Shown here: one piece after another, positions 1 through 9,457 of the stretch
How the letters are laid out: the number at the start of each line of letters is the position of its first letter
Position numbering within the stretch: position 1 is the first letter of the stretch
NCBI RefSeq assembly: GCF_900142285.1
Contig: NZ_FRAJ01000014.1
Span: 19,180-83,179, forward strand
Origin: Caminicella sporogenes DSM 14501
GTDB lineage: Bacteria; Bacillota; Clostridia; Peptostreptococcales; Caminicellaceae
Length of the DNA stretch: 64,000 nt
Direction: 5' to 3'
Program-made: the position numbers and the translations under genes
The notes under the pieces: generated by a model
Told to the model about the DNA's origin: nothing
Seen by the model: the letters and a program-made list of their open reading frames with translations, nothing else
Database searches by the model: none

Positions 1-936
1 ATCCTTAAACTTTGTATCTACAATATTTACATTTTCCCCATCTGTAATGGATACCAAAATAGTTTTATCTATTTTTTCTATATTAGAATAATATTCTTTA
101 TTGTTATATTTGCTCTTTTTAGATTTAATTTCAACATCTTCAAAGTCCCCTATAGTACTGAAGGTACATCCATAACAATCAAAGTTGCTTACAGATATAA
201 TGGACTCTTGGTCTAATTTTACATTACAATTTTTCATGATTACATTTCCAGTACTTAATATTCTGCCTCCTGTAAATGTCAAATTACAATTTTCAAATTC
301 TATTTCAGCATCCTTTCCAATAATTATATTCCCTATTATCCTTAAGGTTTTTCCTTTTATTTCTCTTTTCCCTTCTGTTATATTTTCATCTCCTAAAACT
401 AAAACGCCAAGCTGCTTTACATAGTATGGAAATACCGATTTATCAATACCTTTTATATCGGACAGTACCTCAAGTACTTTTTTTTCATTTTTTTCCATAT
501 ATACTTCTGCAAAATCTAAAAATTGTTGACTTAAATGTTTTGATATATTTATCATCTCTGAAAATAGAAAAAATCCTTCCTTTTCCGATTCTTCAAGTAC
601 TTTATCTGCCCATAAAGCTACAGCTGTATCTAGTAAAAATCTATATTCTAATTCATTTTCTTTAATAGTTTCTATAATTTGTTTTATTTGCTCTTGAGAT
701 GGATTTTTAGATATATTTATAATCTTTTCTTTAGTGCTTTCCGGCAGTCTCATCCCTTTTATCAAAAATTCTATATGCTTCATCTCATCTTTATCTATCT
801 TCTCATCTGTATTACTCATCAATGCTATTCCCGATAAATACGTAATCTTCAAATCTACATCCTCATCTGCAAGAGGATGCTCTGGAACTTCTACTATATC
901 TTCTTTTACTTCTTTAAGCATATCTAATATTGACAT
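1..936 (-). CDS. TerB-like N-terminal domain plus beta-helix-like repeats (3' end outside window)
   Basis: The frame is open from an ATG at 936 to the left edge (312 codons), so the C-terminus lies outside. An AGGAGA ribosome site lies 7 nt before the ATG, and the start follows the patatin-dynamin stop by 13 nt, which indicates one operon. Residues 1-130 are helical and acidic with a TerB-like pattern (LSGIALMSNTDEKIDKDE), a fold also found in tellurite-resistance proteins. Residues from about 195 show short hydrophobic strands with Asn/Cys ladders (NIIIGKDAEIEFENCNL), as in right-handed beta-helices. The function is unknown. The TerB similarity is my reading of the pattern and not a database hit. 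Confidence 0.75.
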   Translation of the reverse strand, partial: MSILDMLKEVKEDIVEVPEHPLADEDVDLKITYLSGIALMSNTDEKIDKDEMKHIEFLIKGMRLPESTKEKIINISKNPSQEQIKQIIETIKENELEYRFLLDTAVALWADKVLEESEKEGFFLFSEMINISKHLSQQFLDFAEVYMEKNEKKVLEVLSDIKGIDKSVFPYYVKQLGVLVLGDENITEGKREIKGKTLRIIGNIIIGKDAEIEFENCNLTFTGGRILSTGNVIMKNCNVKLDQESIISVSNFDCYGCTFSTIGDFEDVEIKSKKSKYNNKEYYSNIEKIDKTILVSITDGENVNIVDTKFKD

Positions 937-949
937 TTCTATCTTCTCC

Positions 950-3900
950 TTACTTTTTTTCTATAGCTTCCAATTCTTTTATATCTTTTTCTATCTCTGC
1001 TTTTTCTTTCTCTATTTCTCCTTTCCCTTTTTTTATTTGATTTTCTAATCTTTCAATATTCCTATTAGTTTCGATTTTTATGTCATTGACCTTTCGCTCT
1101 AGGACTTCAAAAAATTTCTCAGCACTTTTATACAAAGTTTCTTTAGCTTTTTCTCTAATATTTTCAGCTACTTGTAAAATTAAATCATCTAATTGATTTT
1201 TCATTTCTTGTTCCTTCTTCTTTTTCATGAATAATCCAATTCCTGCTGCTATCACTCCCCCGATAGGACCAAGTAAAATCCATCCAGCAGCTCCTATAGC
1301 TATAATTGAAGTCGTATCAAGTTTATTTATATTAGTAACTGTATCATCGATTGATACAGAAACCTTTTCATCATAATCTAATATAGAATATATATTTTTA
1401 GATATATATTGGGATAATTTTTCAGCTGACTCTTCAAATACTTTTCTAGCCCGCTCATTTAATGAAACCCTCATAGTATTTTGCACAAATCCCTCTATCT
1501 TTCCTTGTATAGGTAAATTCTTTCTCAATCTTTCAAATAAACTTGACTTGTTCTGTTCTAAAACTGTACGGACATCATTAACTACATATTGGGGAATTTC
1601 ATTTTGGCATTTATTCATTACTATTCTTTTTTCTTTTTCTAAGATTCTTTCTAATTCTTCTATATTTCTTTTTAGCTCCTTTTTCTTCCTTTCTAAATCA
1701 TATATTGAGATATTTTCTACATTCATTAGCAACTTAAGTTTTCTTTTTGTTTTTTCAGCTATTTCTAAAATTAATGGATAAAATTTATCCTTCATAAGTT
1801 TATCTTTTTTTATCTCTATCATTTGAATAGCTTTTTCGAAATCTTTTACATCATTTTGAAATGAAGATACCTTTCCTGCAAAAACTTCACAGCCTGTTAA
1901 TCTTTCTATATTCCTTTTATTATTCAAGAGTATATTATCTATTGAATCAGGCGATCGCAATTCTTTTTTGGTCATGATAACACTGATGTCACTACCGTAA
2001 AGAGAAAATTCACATATGAATTCCTGAACGCTATCTTTTAAGCCTTGTGATGTTTCGATACATAGAATAAAGGAAACCCCTTCCTTGACATAATTAAAAA
2101 TTGCTTTATTATGGTTATCTATATTAGAATCCAGTCCCGGCATATCAACTAATACTATATCCCTATGTTTTTCTAAGGCTTCATTATCCAAATGGACCTC
2201 TATATATTTAAGATGATCAGTATTTTTTAAAACACTGTTCAATTTTGAAATAGGTATTTCAAGCTCTCTGTTATCTAAATAATGAAGTATTGCTTTTTCT
2301 TCTCTCCTCAATGAAGGATGTAATTCTGTAGCAATACAAGTTTCTGGCAATAAATCATCATCTAAAATTTTTCTTTTCATATAAGTATTAAGTAATGTAG
2401 ATTTCCCTGAACTAAAGGCTCCAATAACAGGCACTATTATCTTAAACTTTTCAATTTTATCCTTTAATTCATCCATCTCCTTTAGCTCAACTTCACTAAA
2501 TTTATTTTTTTTGGCTATCTCTTTTATTTTATTTATCTTATCTATATAATTTTTTTTAATTCCATCTAAAGATTTATTTGACAATACTTTATAGCCTGAT
2601 TTCTTTAGATTAAAAAGTAATTCTAAAACCAAATCAAATACCGGTATATCTAAATCCTTTGAATTCTTATAATATATAATATCTAAACTTTGTTCCATGT
2701 TTTCATTTGCAACATCAGTTTCAATTACCTCTATAGAACTTAATAATGTCTTTGTATCTTGAACATTCTTTTCTTTGTATAAGCCTTTAAAAATTCGCCC
2801 TATAATAGATTTATCTTTTGATATTGCATCAAAAAATTCTCCATATGTAATTAAGTCCTTTTCAATATTTAAATCTATTAAAGCACTTTGTAATGCTTTC
2901 ATATCCCTATTATTCCAATTACTCTTTGTAAGGTGATAAAAATCATTAACTATACATACAATTTTTTTTATAGTAGATAAATTTCTGTATTCTACACCAT
3001 TGAATGTATGTACTTTAATATTACTTAGCCATTCTTGTATTTCCATTCTATTTTCTAACTCAACAATTCTATCTCGATTTTCTAAAATCTTTCTTCTAAA
3101 TTTTAAAAACATCAAACTCATACTTCTGTATACATCTATATACTGTTTATTGATGTCTTCAGCCATTGTAGAAATTTCATTGAATATTAAATTCATTTTG
3201 TTATTTAGTGCAGCAGAAAGTTCTAAAGTCATAAGATTCTTTTTATGCATGTTTAAAAGTAATGCATATGATGCGTATTGAGCAATTGCAAGATTTTTTT
3301 GTCCTGATGATACAATTTCTTGATTTTTACCTGTTATGTTTCCTAAAATTCTTTTAAAAAGACTTTGCTCTTTCAATTCATTAGTTTGTCCATCAATACA
3401 AGAAAGATATCCAATGGCTTCTAACGCTGCATTTTGAATATCAGAACTGTTGTCTATGTTTTTTTCTAAATACTTTTCTATTTCTAACCTAATATTTTTT
3501 CTCTCTATTTCATTTAATAAATTATAGTTTTCTTCCGTAAGCAAATTTCTCTCTGGTATAGGTATAAAGCTGCTACTTTCATCATCTAGTTTATCATTTA
3601 CTATCATATGATTAAATTTTTTTATTGCTTGTTGAATTTGAATACGTTCATTATATGTTTGGGTTATTTTATTCTTAATTTCCTCATTTCCTTTTTCTCT
3701 CTCCTTTATTTTCTTTAATATCCTTTCATATTTTTCTTCTATCTCTAATAATTCTCTAAACTTTGATAAAATTAAACACGCATCTTCATATCCTTGTTTC
3801 ATTCTTATTTTACAACCTTCATTTGAAAAATCTAATGTTCCTTTAATGAATCCTCCTAAATCTCTTCTAGGTACTATGGAAATTATATTTGTATTTGGAA

Positions 3901-4546
3901 ATCTCCCTTTATCAATGACAGTCTTTCTATTTAGATGTACAACGATAATTGTATCGCAGTTCATTTCATATACCGGTTGAATAGGTGTATTATCAACTAA
4001 TCCTCCATCAAAATAAATTTCTCCATCTATATTAATCTCATCAAATACTCCCGGAATGGCACTAGAAGCAAGTAAAATTTTTTTTATTCTTTCATCATCG
4101 TATTTATTTACTTCAAAGTACTTCTCTGTCCTATTTTTTACATTGCAGGTGCAGGCAAAAAATGTAATATCCGAATTTTGTATTTTACTACATTCTAAGA
4201 CTTCATCTAAAACCTTTTTTAAGCCTTCTTGGCTAAATAATCCTCTTGTCCTTATAAAAGTAGGAATCATACTTAAATCTACATATTTGGCTAACTTATT
4301 TCGAGAAAATTTTTTAATAATATCTTCAATGTTTATTGTTAAGATTCCCTTTGTTTCTATATCATTCCAAACATCTATAGCCTTTTTTAAATCGCCTTGT
4401 ACATATAAAGAAGCATTTAAAGCTCCTACAGAAGTACCTGAGATTGCTATTGGCTTTATATTAAATTCATTTAAAGCCTTCCATACGCCTATTTCATAGG
4501 CACCCTTTCCTCCTCCACCGGAAAAGACTAAGCCAATTTTTTTCAT
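950..4546 (-). CDS. patatin-like phospholipase fused to a dynamin-like GTPase
   Basis: 1198 residues; start supported by a GAGG site 9 nt upstream. The N-terminus is a patatin lipase: oxyanion-hole glycines at residues 10-15, nucleophile GTSVG with Ser39, and catalytic DGG with Asp180. A long helical, coiled-coil-rich middle follows. A dynamin-family GTPase lies at about residues 700-870: P-loop GAFSSGKST near 710, switch DMPG near 802, and TKKE near 859. A hydrophobic Ala/Gly-rich segment at about 1076-1105 (IIAIGAAGWILLGPIGG) is probably the membrane paddle, followed by a coiled-coil tail. The expected role is lipid cleavage at a membrane coupled to GTP-driven remodelling. Both enzyme families occur in phage defence (CapV-type patatins, bacterial dynamins), but the role of this fusion is inferred. 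Confidence 0.93.
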   Translation of the reverse strand: MKKIGLVFSGGGGKGAYEIGVWKALNEFNIKPIAISGTSVGALNASLYVQGDLKKAIDVWNDIETKGILTINIEDIIKKFSRNKLAKYVDLSMIPTFIRTRGLFSQEGLKKVLDEVLECSKIQNSDITFFACTCNVKNRTEKYFEVNKYDDERIKKILLASSAIPGVFDEINIDGEIYFDGGLVDNTPIQPVYEMNCDTIIVVHLNRKTVIDKGRFPNTNIISIVPRRDLGGFIKGTLDFSNEGCKIRMKQGYEDACLILSKFRELLEIEEKYERILKKIKEREKGNEEIKNKITQTYNERIQIQQAIKKFNHMIVNDKLDDESSSFIPIPERNLLTEENYNLLNEIERKNIRLEIEKYLEKNIDNSSDIQNAALEAIGYLSCIDGQTNELKEQSLFKRILGNITGKNQEIVSSGQKNLAIAQYASYALLLNMHKKNLMTLELSAALNNKMNLIFNEISTMAEDINKQYIDVYRSMSLMFLKFRRKILENRDRIVELENRMEIQEWLSNIKVHTFNGVEYRNLSTIKKIVCIVNDFYHLTKSNWNNRDMKALQSALIDLNIEKDLITYGEFFDAISKDKSIIGRIFKGLYKEKNVQDTKTLLSSIEVIETDVANENMEQSLDIIYYKNSKDLDIPVFDLVLELLFNLKKSGYKVLSNKSLDGIKKNYIDKINKIKEIAKKNKFSEVELKEMDELKDKIEKFKIIVPVIGAFSSGKSTLLNTYMKRKILDDDLLPETCIATELHPSLRREEKAILHYLDNRELEIPISKLNSVLKNTDHLKYIEVHLDNEALEKHRDIVLVDMPGLDSNIDNHNKAIFNYVKEGVSFILCIETSQGLKDSVQEFICEFSLYGSDISVIMTKKELRSPDSIDNILLNNKRNIERLTGCEVFAGKVSSFQNDVKDFEKAIQMIEIKKDKLMKDKFYPLILEIAEKTKRKLKLLMNVENISIYDLERKKKELKRNIEELERILEKEKRIVMNKCQNEIPQYVVNDVRTVLEQNKSSLFERLRKNLPIQGKIEGFVQNTMRVSLNERARKVFEESAEKLSQYISKNIYSILDYDEKVSVSIDDTVTNINKLDTTSIIAIGAAGWILLGPIGGVIAAGIGLFMKKKKEQEMKNQLDDLILQVAENIREKAKETLYKSAEKFFEVLERKVNDIKIETNRNIERLENQIKKGKGEIEKEKAEIEKDIKELEAIEKK

Positions 4547-4771
4547 GCTTTAAACCTCACTTCTGTATAAGTTTTTTAAATTTATAATCTATTATTAGAA
4601 AAATCTATAATTTTATAAGTTTCTCTATTTTGGGATAAATTCCTTCGTCTATTTTTATCGAAAAATGTTTAAATATCGTTGTTTATCATATTACCTCTTT
4701 AATTTTTTTATCAAATCTTTACAAAAAAGAACCCACATTAATGCAGGGATAAAGTTTGATTTGCCTACATC

Positions 4772-5244
4772 CTATCGAATACTTAAAAATATTACTTTTA
4801 ACTGCATTTTATTTGGAGAAATCAATTGTAAAAATGAATCAACATCTTCATTTTTATTGTCAATTAAAATATTAGCTTTAAAATTTTGATTTGTTATTAT
4901 TTCAATTTTTTTACCGTAGGCACTTAAAAAACATACTAATGATGCAATCAAGAAAATAAAACTTCCTACAAAAGACAAAGCTAAGAATATAATCCCATAA
5001 AATGAATCCCAAAAATCCCATGTGCTTTTTATATTGACACTAATAATATCATTTATATCTAAATTACATTTTCTATTTTTCCCTTTAAAAATTCCAAACC
5101 ATTTTGTTTTTTCATCAATATATAATATATTTTCTTTGATAACTATTTCAGTTAATATAGATTTATAGGTTATATAACCAATTTGTTTTATTTTTTTAAT
5201 ATAAATTTTTTATTTCCTTGAATTTTATTATCGAGCATCTCCAT
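4772..5244 (-). pseudogene. PH-like membrane protein split by a frameshift in a T7 tract
   Basis: A good ribosome site (GGAGG, 5252-5257 region) precedes an ATG at 5244, but the frame stops after 18 codons. Adding one base in the run of seven T at 5191-5197 restores a frame of about 157 codons to the stop at 4772. The repaired protein has a bacterial-PH-like layout: beta strands, two hydrophobic helices (near 4900-5000), then more strands and a final helix (DVDSFLQLI). It begins 31 nt after the zinc-ribbon gene, in the same direction. It may be a true pseudogene, a phase-variable tract or a sequencing error. The in-frame 68-codon piece starting at 4978 is only its tail. Confidence 0.65.
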
Positions 5245-5275
5245 AGAATTTGCCTCCTATAGTTAAGAATTTTAA

Positions 5276-6838
5276 TTATATCATTTTAATTATCTTTAAA
5301 ATTTCTTTATAAAATTCTTTAGTGTAATTAAAATCATAACCATCATCCCAATAATTTTCATCAATCTTAAATTCAACTAACAAATTATCGTATAAAACAT
5401 AAAATCTTGTTAAAAAACTACCATCGCTACCTACTGACATATATAATGCCTCCTTGGTGCCATCAATATTTAGATTTGAATATGAATATGGCCATGGACC
5501 AGGATCTTTAAATAATTCATCTTGACTAATTTCTTGAAAATCCCTTAAATCCATATTTTCTTCATCTAAAATATCAGCAATTTTAGAATACCCTCTTTTT
5601 ATAGTTGTAGATAATTTTAAACCATTTTTTGAATGCAGCACTAAATAATTTTCATTATCATAATTGCTATTCCAATTATCTGGAACTAACTCTTTAATTC
5701 TTTCTTTAACATATGCTTCTGTTTTTTTATTTTCTGCTTCTTTTGGTTTTTCCATCTCTGCTTTTTCTTCTGCAGTCTCACTTTTTGATGTCTTTAAACA
5801 ATTTTCAATTTTTTTACGTGCTAACTCGATTTCATTTATCATTCTATCTTTAGATGATCTCAATGTTTGTATACTTTCTTCATAATAAGCGTAATTCCCA
5901 AAGGCATTTATTTCTTCGTCTGTTGCAGGTCTGTACTCATCTATAGTGACTTCAAATCCATCTCCTGAAATATAATTACCTTCACCGATATGAACTAAGT
6001 ACATATCAAAGGGACCTTTGCCGTCAAATAATGGAGTTTCAGACTTTACTACTGCTCGAGATTCACCTGGAAGATAGCCCCAAAAAAGATTATAATCTCT
6101 ATCTAATGTGATACCATATATGTATTCATCTTCTAATTCATTTGCTATCTGTCCTAAGAAAGTGTCATCATATCTTACTTGATTAACTACATAGCCTTCT
6201 ACATATATTACATCTTTTGAAAACGTCAATTTTTCAGCAATAGATTTTATTTCTTGCTCAATTTTTTCAATCTCTTTAATATTAGCATTAATTTGATTAA
6301 TTGCATTTTTCATCTCTGATAAATTAAAATCTGCCTTTTCTATTTTTTCTAATTTACTAATATATTCATTGACTTTCTTATAATCTCCTTTATTTAAACT
6401 ATCCCTTAAAATATTAGCGATTGTATCTTTAATTAATTTATCATCAGATTCATTAAGAAATTCTAAATATTTATTCTCCAATTTTTCTTCAAGATTTGAA
6501 TTCAAATAATTTAGCATATATTGGTTAAATTTCTCTGAAAACTTAGTATATTCTTTTTTCCCATTGACTTCTTCATTATCAATATTGGAAATAGTAGTGA
6601 TAATTATTATAAATATAAACAACAAAGAAATTATCCCTATAGCTATCTTTAGTTTTATCTTTTTTCTTTTAGTTTTTTTATTAATTTTAATAGATTCACT
6701 TAAAATGTTTTCATCTTTTGATACATCTTCATCTTCTAGCCCGTCCACTTTTTTAGTCTTATCCACTAACTCAATACCACATTTTGAACAAAATTTAGCA
6801 TCATCAGCTATTTCTTTTCCACAATTTTTACAAAACAT
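5276..6838 (-). CDS. zinc-ribbon membrane-anchored protein of unknown function
   Basis: 520 residues. The N-terminus is a four-cysteine zinc ribbon (CxxC-x12-CxxC, FCKNCGKEI then FCSKCGIEL), followed by a charged linker and one transmembrane helix at about 58-80 (IAIGIISLLFIFIIIITTI). A coiled coil follows (about 85-210), then a beta-rich region containing Asp/Gly/Tyr motifs, a second coiled coil (about 330-375) and a C-terminal globular domain. The topology suggests a cytosolic ribbon and an outer domain. A GGGGTGA ribosome site precedes the ATG. The PH-like gene follows at once, so the pair probably works together at the membrane. I do not recognise a specific family for the outer domain. 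Confidence 0.8.
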   Translation of the reverse strand: MFCKNCGKEIADDAKFCSKCGIELVDKTKKVDGLEDEDVSKDENILSESIKINKKTKRKKIKLKIAIGIISLLFIFIIIITTISNIDNEEVNGKKEYTKFSEKFNQYMLNYLNSNLEEKLENKYLEFLNESDDKLIKDTIANILRDSLNKGDYKKVNEYISKLEKIEKADFNLSEMKNAINQINANIKEIEKIEQEIKSIAEKLTFSKDVIYVEGYVVNQVRYDDTFLGQIANELEDEYIYGITLDRDYNLFWGYLPGESRAVVKSETPLFDGKGPFDMYLVHIGEGNYISGDGFEVTIDEYRPATDEEINAFGNYAYYEESIQTLRSSKDRMINEIELARKKIENCLKTSKSETAEEKAEMEKPKEAENKKTEAYVKERIKELVPDNWNSNYDNENYLVLHSKNGLKLSTTIKRGYSKIADILDEENMDLRDFQEISQDELFKDPGPWPYSYSNLNIDGTKEALYMSVGSDGSFLTRFYVLYDNLLVEFKIDENYWDDGYDFNYTKEFYKEILKIIKMI

Positions 6839-7033
6839 TTAAATCACCCCTTTCAAAAGTTATTATTTTAGCATTTAGCATAATTCTAAACACTTGAAAT
6901 TACTATGTTTTACAAAGCAACTTTTTTTAATCACTCTGTAAAATCTTTCTATTTCAAAAAGGATTTCGCCTCACTGATATAGAATTAATATTTATACCAC
7001 CAAATATTAAATTTTTAAGGATGCGAAACCTTT

Positions 7034-7225
7034 ATGAGTAGGCAGCTTGTTTTTGAATACATCGAATTTTTTACTTCAACACATAAATCAAACTTCTTTT
7101 CTAAATTATTTGATGCTATTGATTTATCAGATTTCCCTGAATATTTACCTTCAAAGTACGGTCCTAAAGGCTTTTCAAGGCATGCTCTTTTTAGAGCTTT
7201 TATTGTCATGAAATGTGAAAAGTTT
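7034..7225 (+). pseudogene. truncated transposase N-terminus (IS1182/DUF772-like)
   Basis: An ATG frame encodes about 64 residues typical of the start of a DDE transposase with a DUF772 domain (LPSKYGPKGFSRHALFRAF, then IVMKCEKF). After about residue 64 the frame runs on to 7282 as Phe/Tyr-rich nonsense with no transposase character, so the gene is cut. No catalytic domain or second end is visible nearby. It marks the left border of the prophage recombinase region and may be a scar of an old insertion. Confidence 0.6.
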
Positions 7226-7636
7226 TCATATTTATTTTTATACTACCCGTATGTTTTTTTATTTTTCGATGTAATATTTTGATTCATATTGATTTTTCTG
7301 TATTTCATAATATGTTTATTTTTTATATATTTTTATTTTGTTTTTTTGCCTCCAGTAAATTTATTAATTATCCATCATGTCTATATCATAAATAAAAAGT
7401 ATGCGATTAACTTTCGAATTTTTTACATTTTTCACCACATATTTCTAATACTATCATACAGTGAATACATAGACATATATTGTCCATCATTAAAAAAATT
7501 TTTCTTTAATTACTTTTTTTGTGAATTTTTATATAATAGAGTTTATAGTCATACAAAGAAAAATGGGTGTAAATACAAAATTACATCTACATCCAAATTG
7601 TACCAAATTACTCTAATATACGTCAATATATTACAA
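7226..7636. other. gene-free AT-rich spacer
   Basis: About 400 nt of T-rich DNA follow the transposase stub. Open frames here encode only low-complexity Phe/Tyr/Ile strings without ribosome sites, so I call none. Given the adjacent serine recombinase 3' end, the left attachment site of the element would be expected here, but I cannot recognise its core. Confidence 0.5.
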
Positions 7637-9241
7637 TCATAATATCTCCCTAACCACAACCCCTGTCTTCAAAACAAACTCCACTTCAGCCAAAGATACA
7701 ACTCTTATCTTTTCTACTAATACCCTAAATAATTCTTCATTAAATTTCTCTATTATTTCATGCTCATTCAGTATTCTTTCAATCTCCCTAATCCTAGAAT
7801 AATTATCCTTACACTCCATTTCAATTTTTGTATATGCTAGTCGCTTACTTCTTAAACTTTCCATTTCTAAAGCCAATCTATTGTATTCTTCATCATAAAT
7901 ATCACTATCTATGCTACTTCTAGAATTTAGTCTTATTAAATTTGTTATTTACTCTCTAAGCTCTGCTAGTTTTGAGTCTATAGTTTCTAATTTTACTTCA
8001 TTTCTATTTTCATTTAGCACTTTTTGTATATTGTCTATCATTTTCTTTATAAATCCATCACTATCCTTTATTACCTTGTTAGCCACTCTAACAAACGCTT
8101 CTTTCAGTTTTTCTTCATCTACTGCTTTCATACTACAAACTTTAGAACCTTCTTCATCTCTTGTTCTGCAGTTCCAAACATACTTCTTATATTTATTAGT
8201 TGGTCCCCAACGCTTCCTTCTATAAACTGCACCGCAGCTACTACTAAATATTTTCCCTGAAAATGGATACTTGCTGCTGTGTTTTGTTCTTCTTTCTTTG
8301 TCACCAAAACCTCTAAGTTCTGATCGTCTTTTAATCTCTTTTTGAACAGCTTCAAATATTTCTTTGCTTATTATTGCTGGATGGCTGTTTTCTACATAAT
8401 ATTGAGGGGCTTGTCCCTCATTCTTCACTCTCTTATGTGTTAAAAAATCTACTGTTATTGTCTTTTGAAGTAGTGCATCACCGCAGTACTTTTCATTCTT
8501 AAGCATTTTGGTTATAACCGTTGGATGCCACTTCTTTTTTCCTGTAGCAGTCAGTATGCCATCTTTTGTAAGACCTGCTGCAATTTTATCTGCACTTTTA
8601 CCTTCAAGATATTCTTTAAAAATTCTTCTTACTATTTTAGTCTGCTGCTCATTTATTATAAGCTCTCCATTTTCATCCTTATCATACCCCATAAACTTTT
8701 TATGGTTTACTCTGACTTTACCCTGCTGAAAGCGTCTTACAATCCCCCACCTGCTGTTTTCACTGATTGAGCGACTTTCATCTTGGGCCAAGGAGCTTAA
8801 AATGGTAAGTAGCACTTCTCCCTTTGAATCCATGGTATCTATATTTTCTTTTTCAAAATAAACTCCTATACCTTCTTCTTTTAAAATCCTTACATATTTA
8901 AGGCAGTCAAGTGTATTTCTTGCAAATCGACTGATAGATTTGGTAATAATCATATTAAACTGACCTGCCATTGCATCTTCAATCATTCTGTTAAACTGAG
9001 CTCTATATTTTGTGTTGGTTCCAGTTATACCTTCGTCTGCATATATTCCTGCATACTCCCAATCTGGTCTTTTTCTAATATAGTCTTCATAATAAGTAAC
9101 CTGAGCCTCATAACTAGATAACTGCTCATCAGTATCTGTACTAATCCTGCAGTAAGCACATACTCTCTTCTTTGTTTCTTTAGCTAAACCTTTAATGACT
9201 GCTATAGGTTTGGCAGGAATTATGGATACTTTTTTAACCAT
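7637..9241 (-). pseudogene. large serine recombinase interrupted by an in-frame TAA
   Basis: From the ATG at 9241 (GGAAAGG ribosome site) the frame encodes a serine resolvase domain (YCRISTDTDEQLSSYEAQ; catalytic Ser in CRIST), a recombinase domain and a zinc-ribbon region, and stops at TAA 7949-7951. The same frame continues without interruption for 104 more codons to 7637, encoding the coiled coil and the C-terminal strand region (EELFRVLVEKIRVV). The total of 535 codons matches a normal phage integrase of this class. The most economical reading is one nonsense change in an otherwise intact gene. The truncated 430-residue product keeps the catalytic domain but loses the C-terminal segment. 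Confidence 0.85.
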
Positions 9242-9268
9242 TTTAAAATCTTCCTTTCCAAAATATTT

Positions 9269-9457
9269 CTATATTAAACCATTTTTACCTTTTTTCTTTA
9301 TAAATTTTTCTTCTAGAACTATTCCATTTTTAAGTTCAAAACAGACATGATTTGGCGCTTTAACTAATACTCTTCCAACTAAAGCTTTAAAAACATCATC
9401 ATCAAAGTCTGTAAGTAAGCCATCATAGTTATTAAAGAAATTTTGTATTTTATTCAT
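9269..9457 (-). CDS. detached C-terminal segment of the second serine recombinase
   Basis: 62 residues. It overlaps the upstream recombinase by 8 nt (ATGAATAA). Its sequence (DDDVFKALVGRVLVKAPN, then CFELKNGIVLEE) corresponds to the C-terminal strand region that is fused in the neighbouring recombinase. Either the parental gene was split by a frameshift, or the two pieces are naturally translated as a coupled pair. The ribosome site is weak (AAGAG, 12 nt upstream), which fits translational coupling. Confidence 0.6.
   Translation of the reverse strand: MNKIQNFFNNYDGLLTDFDDDVFKALVGRVLVKAPNHVCFELKNGIVLEEKFIKKKGKNGLI

Noticed and set aside
7289..7642. 117-codon plus-strand open frame in the spacer left of the recombinases
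   Set aside because: Low-complexity Phe/Tyr/Ile sequence from T-rich DNA, without ribosome site or family features.
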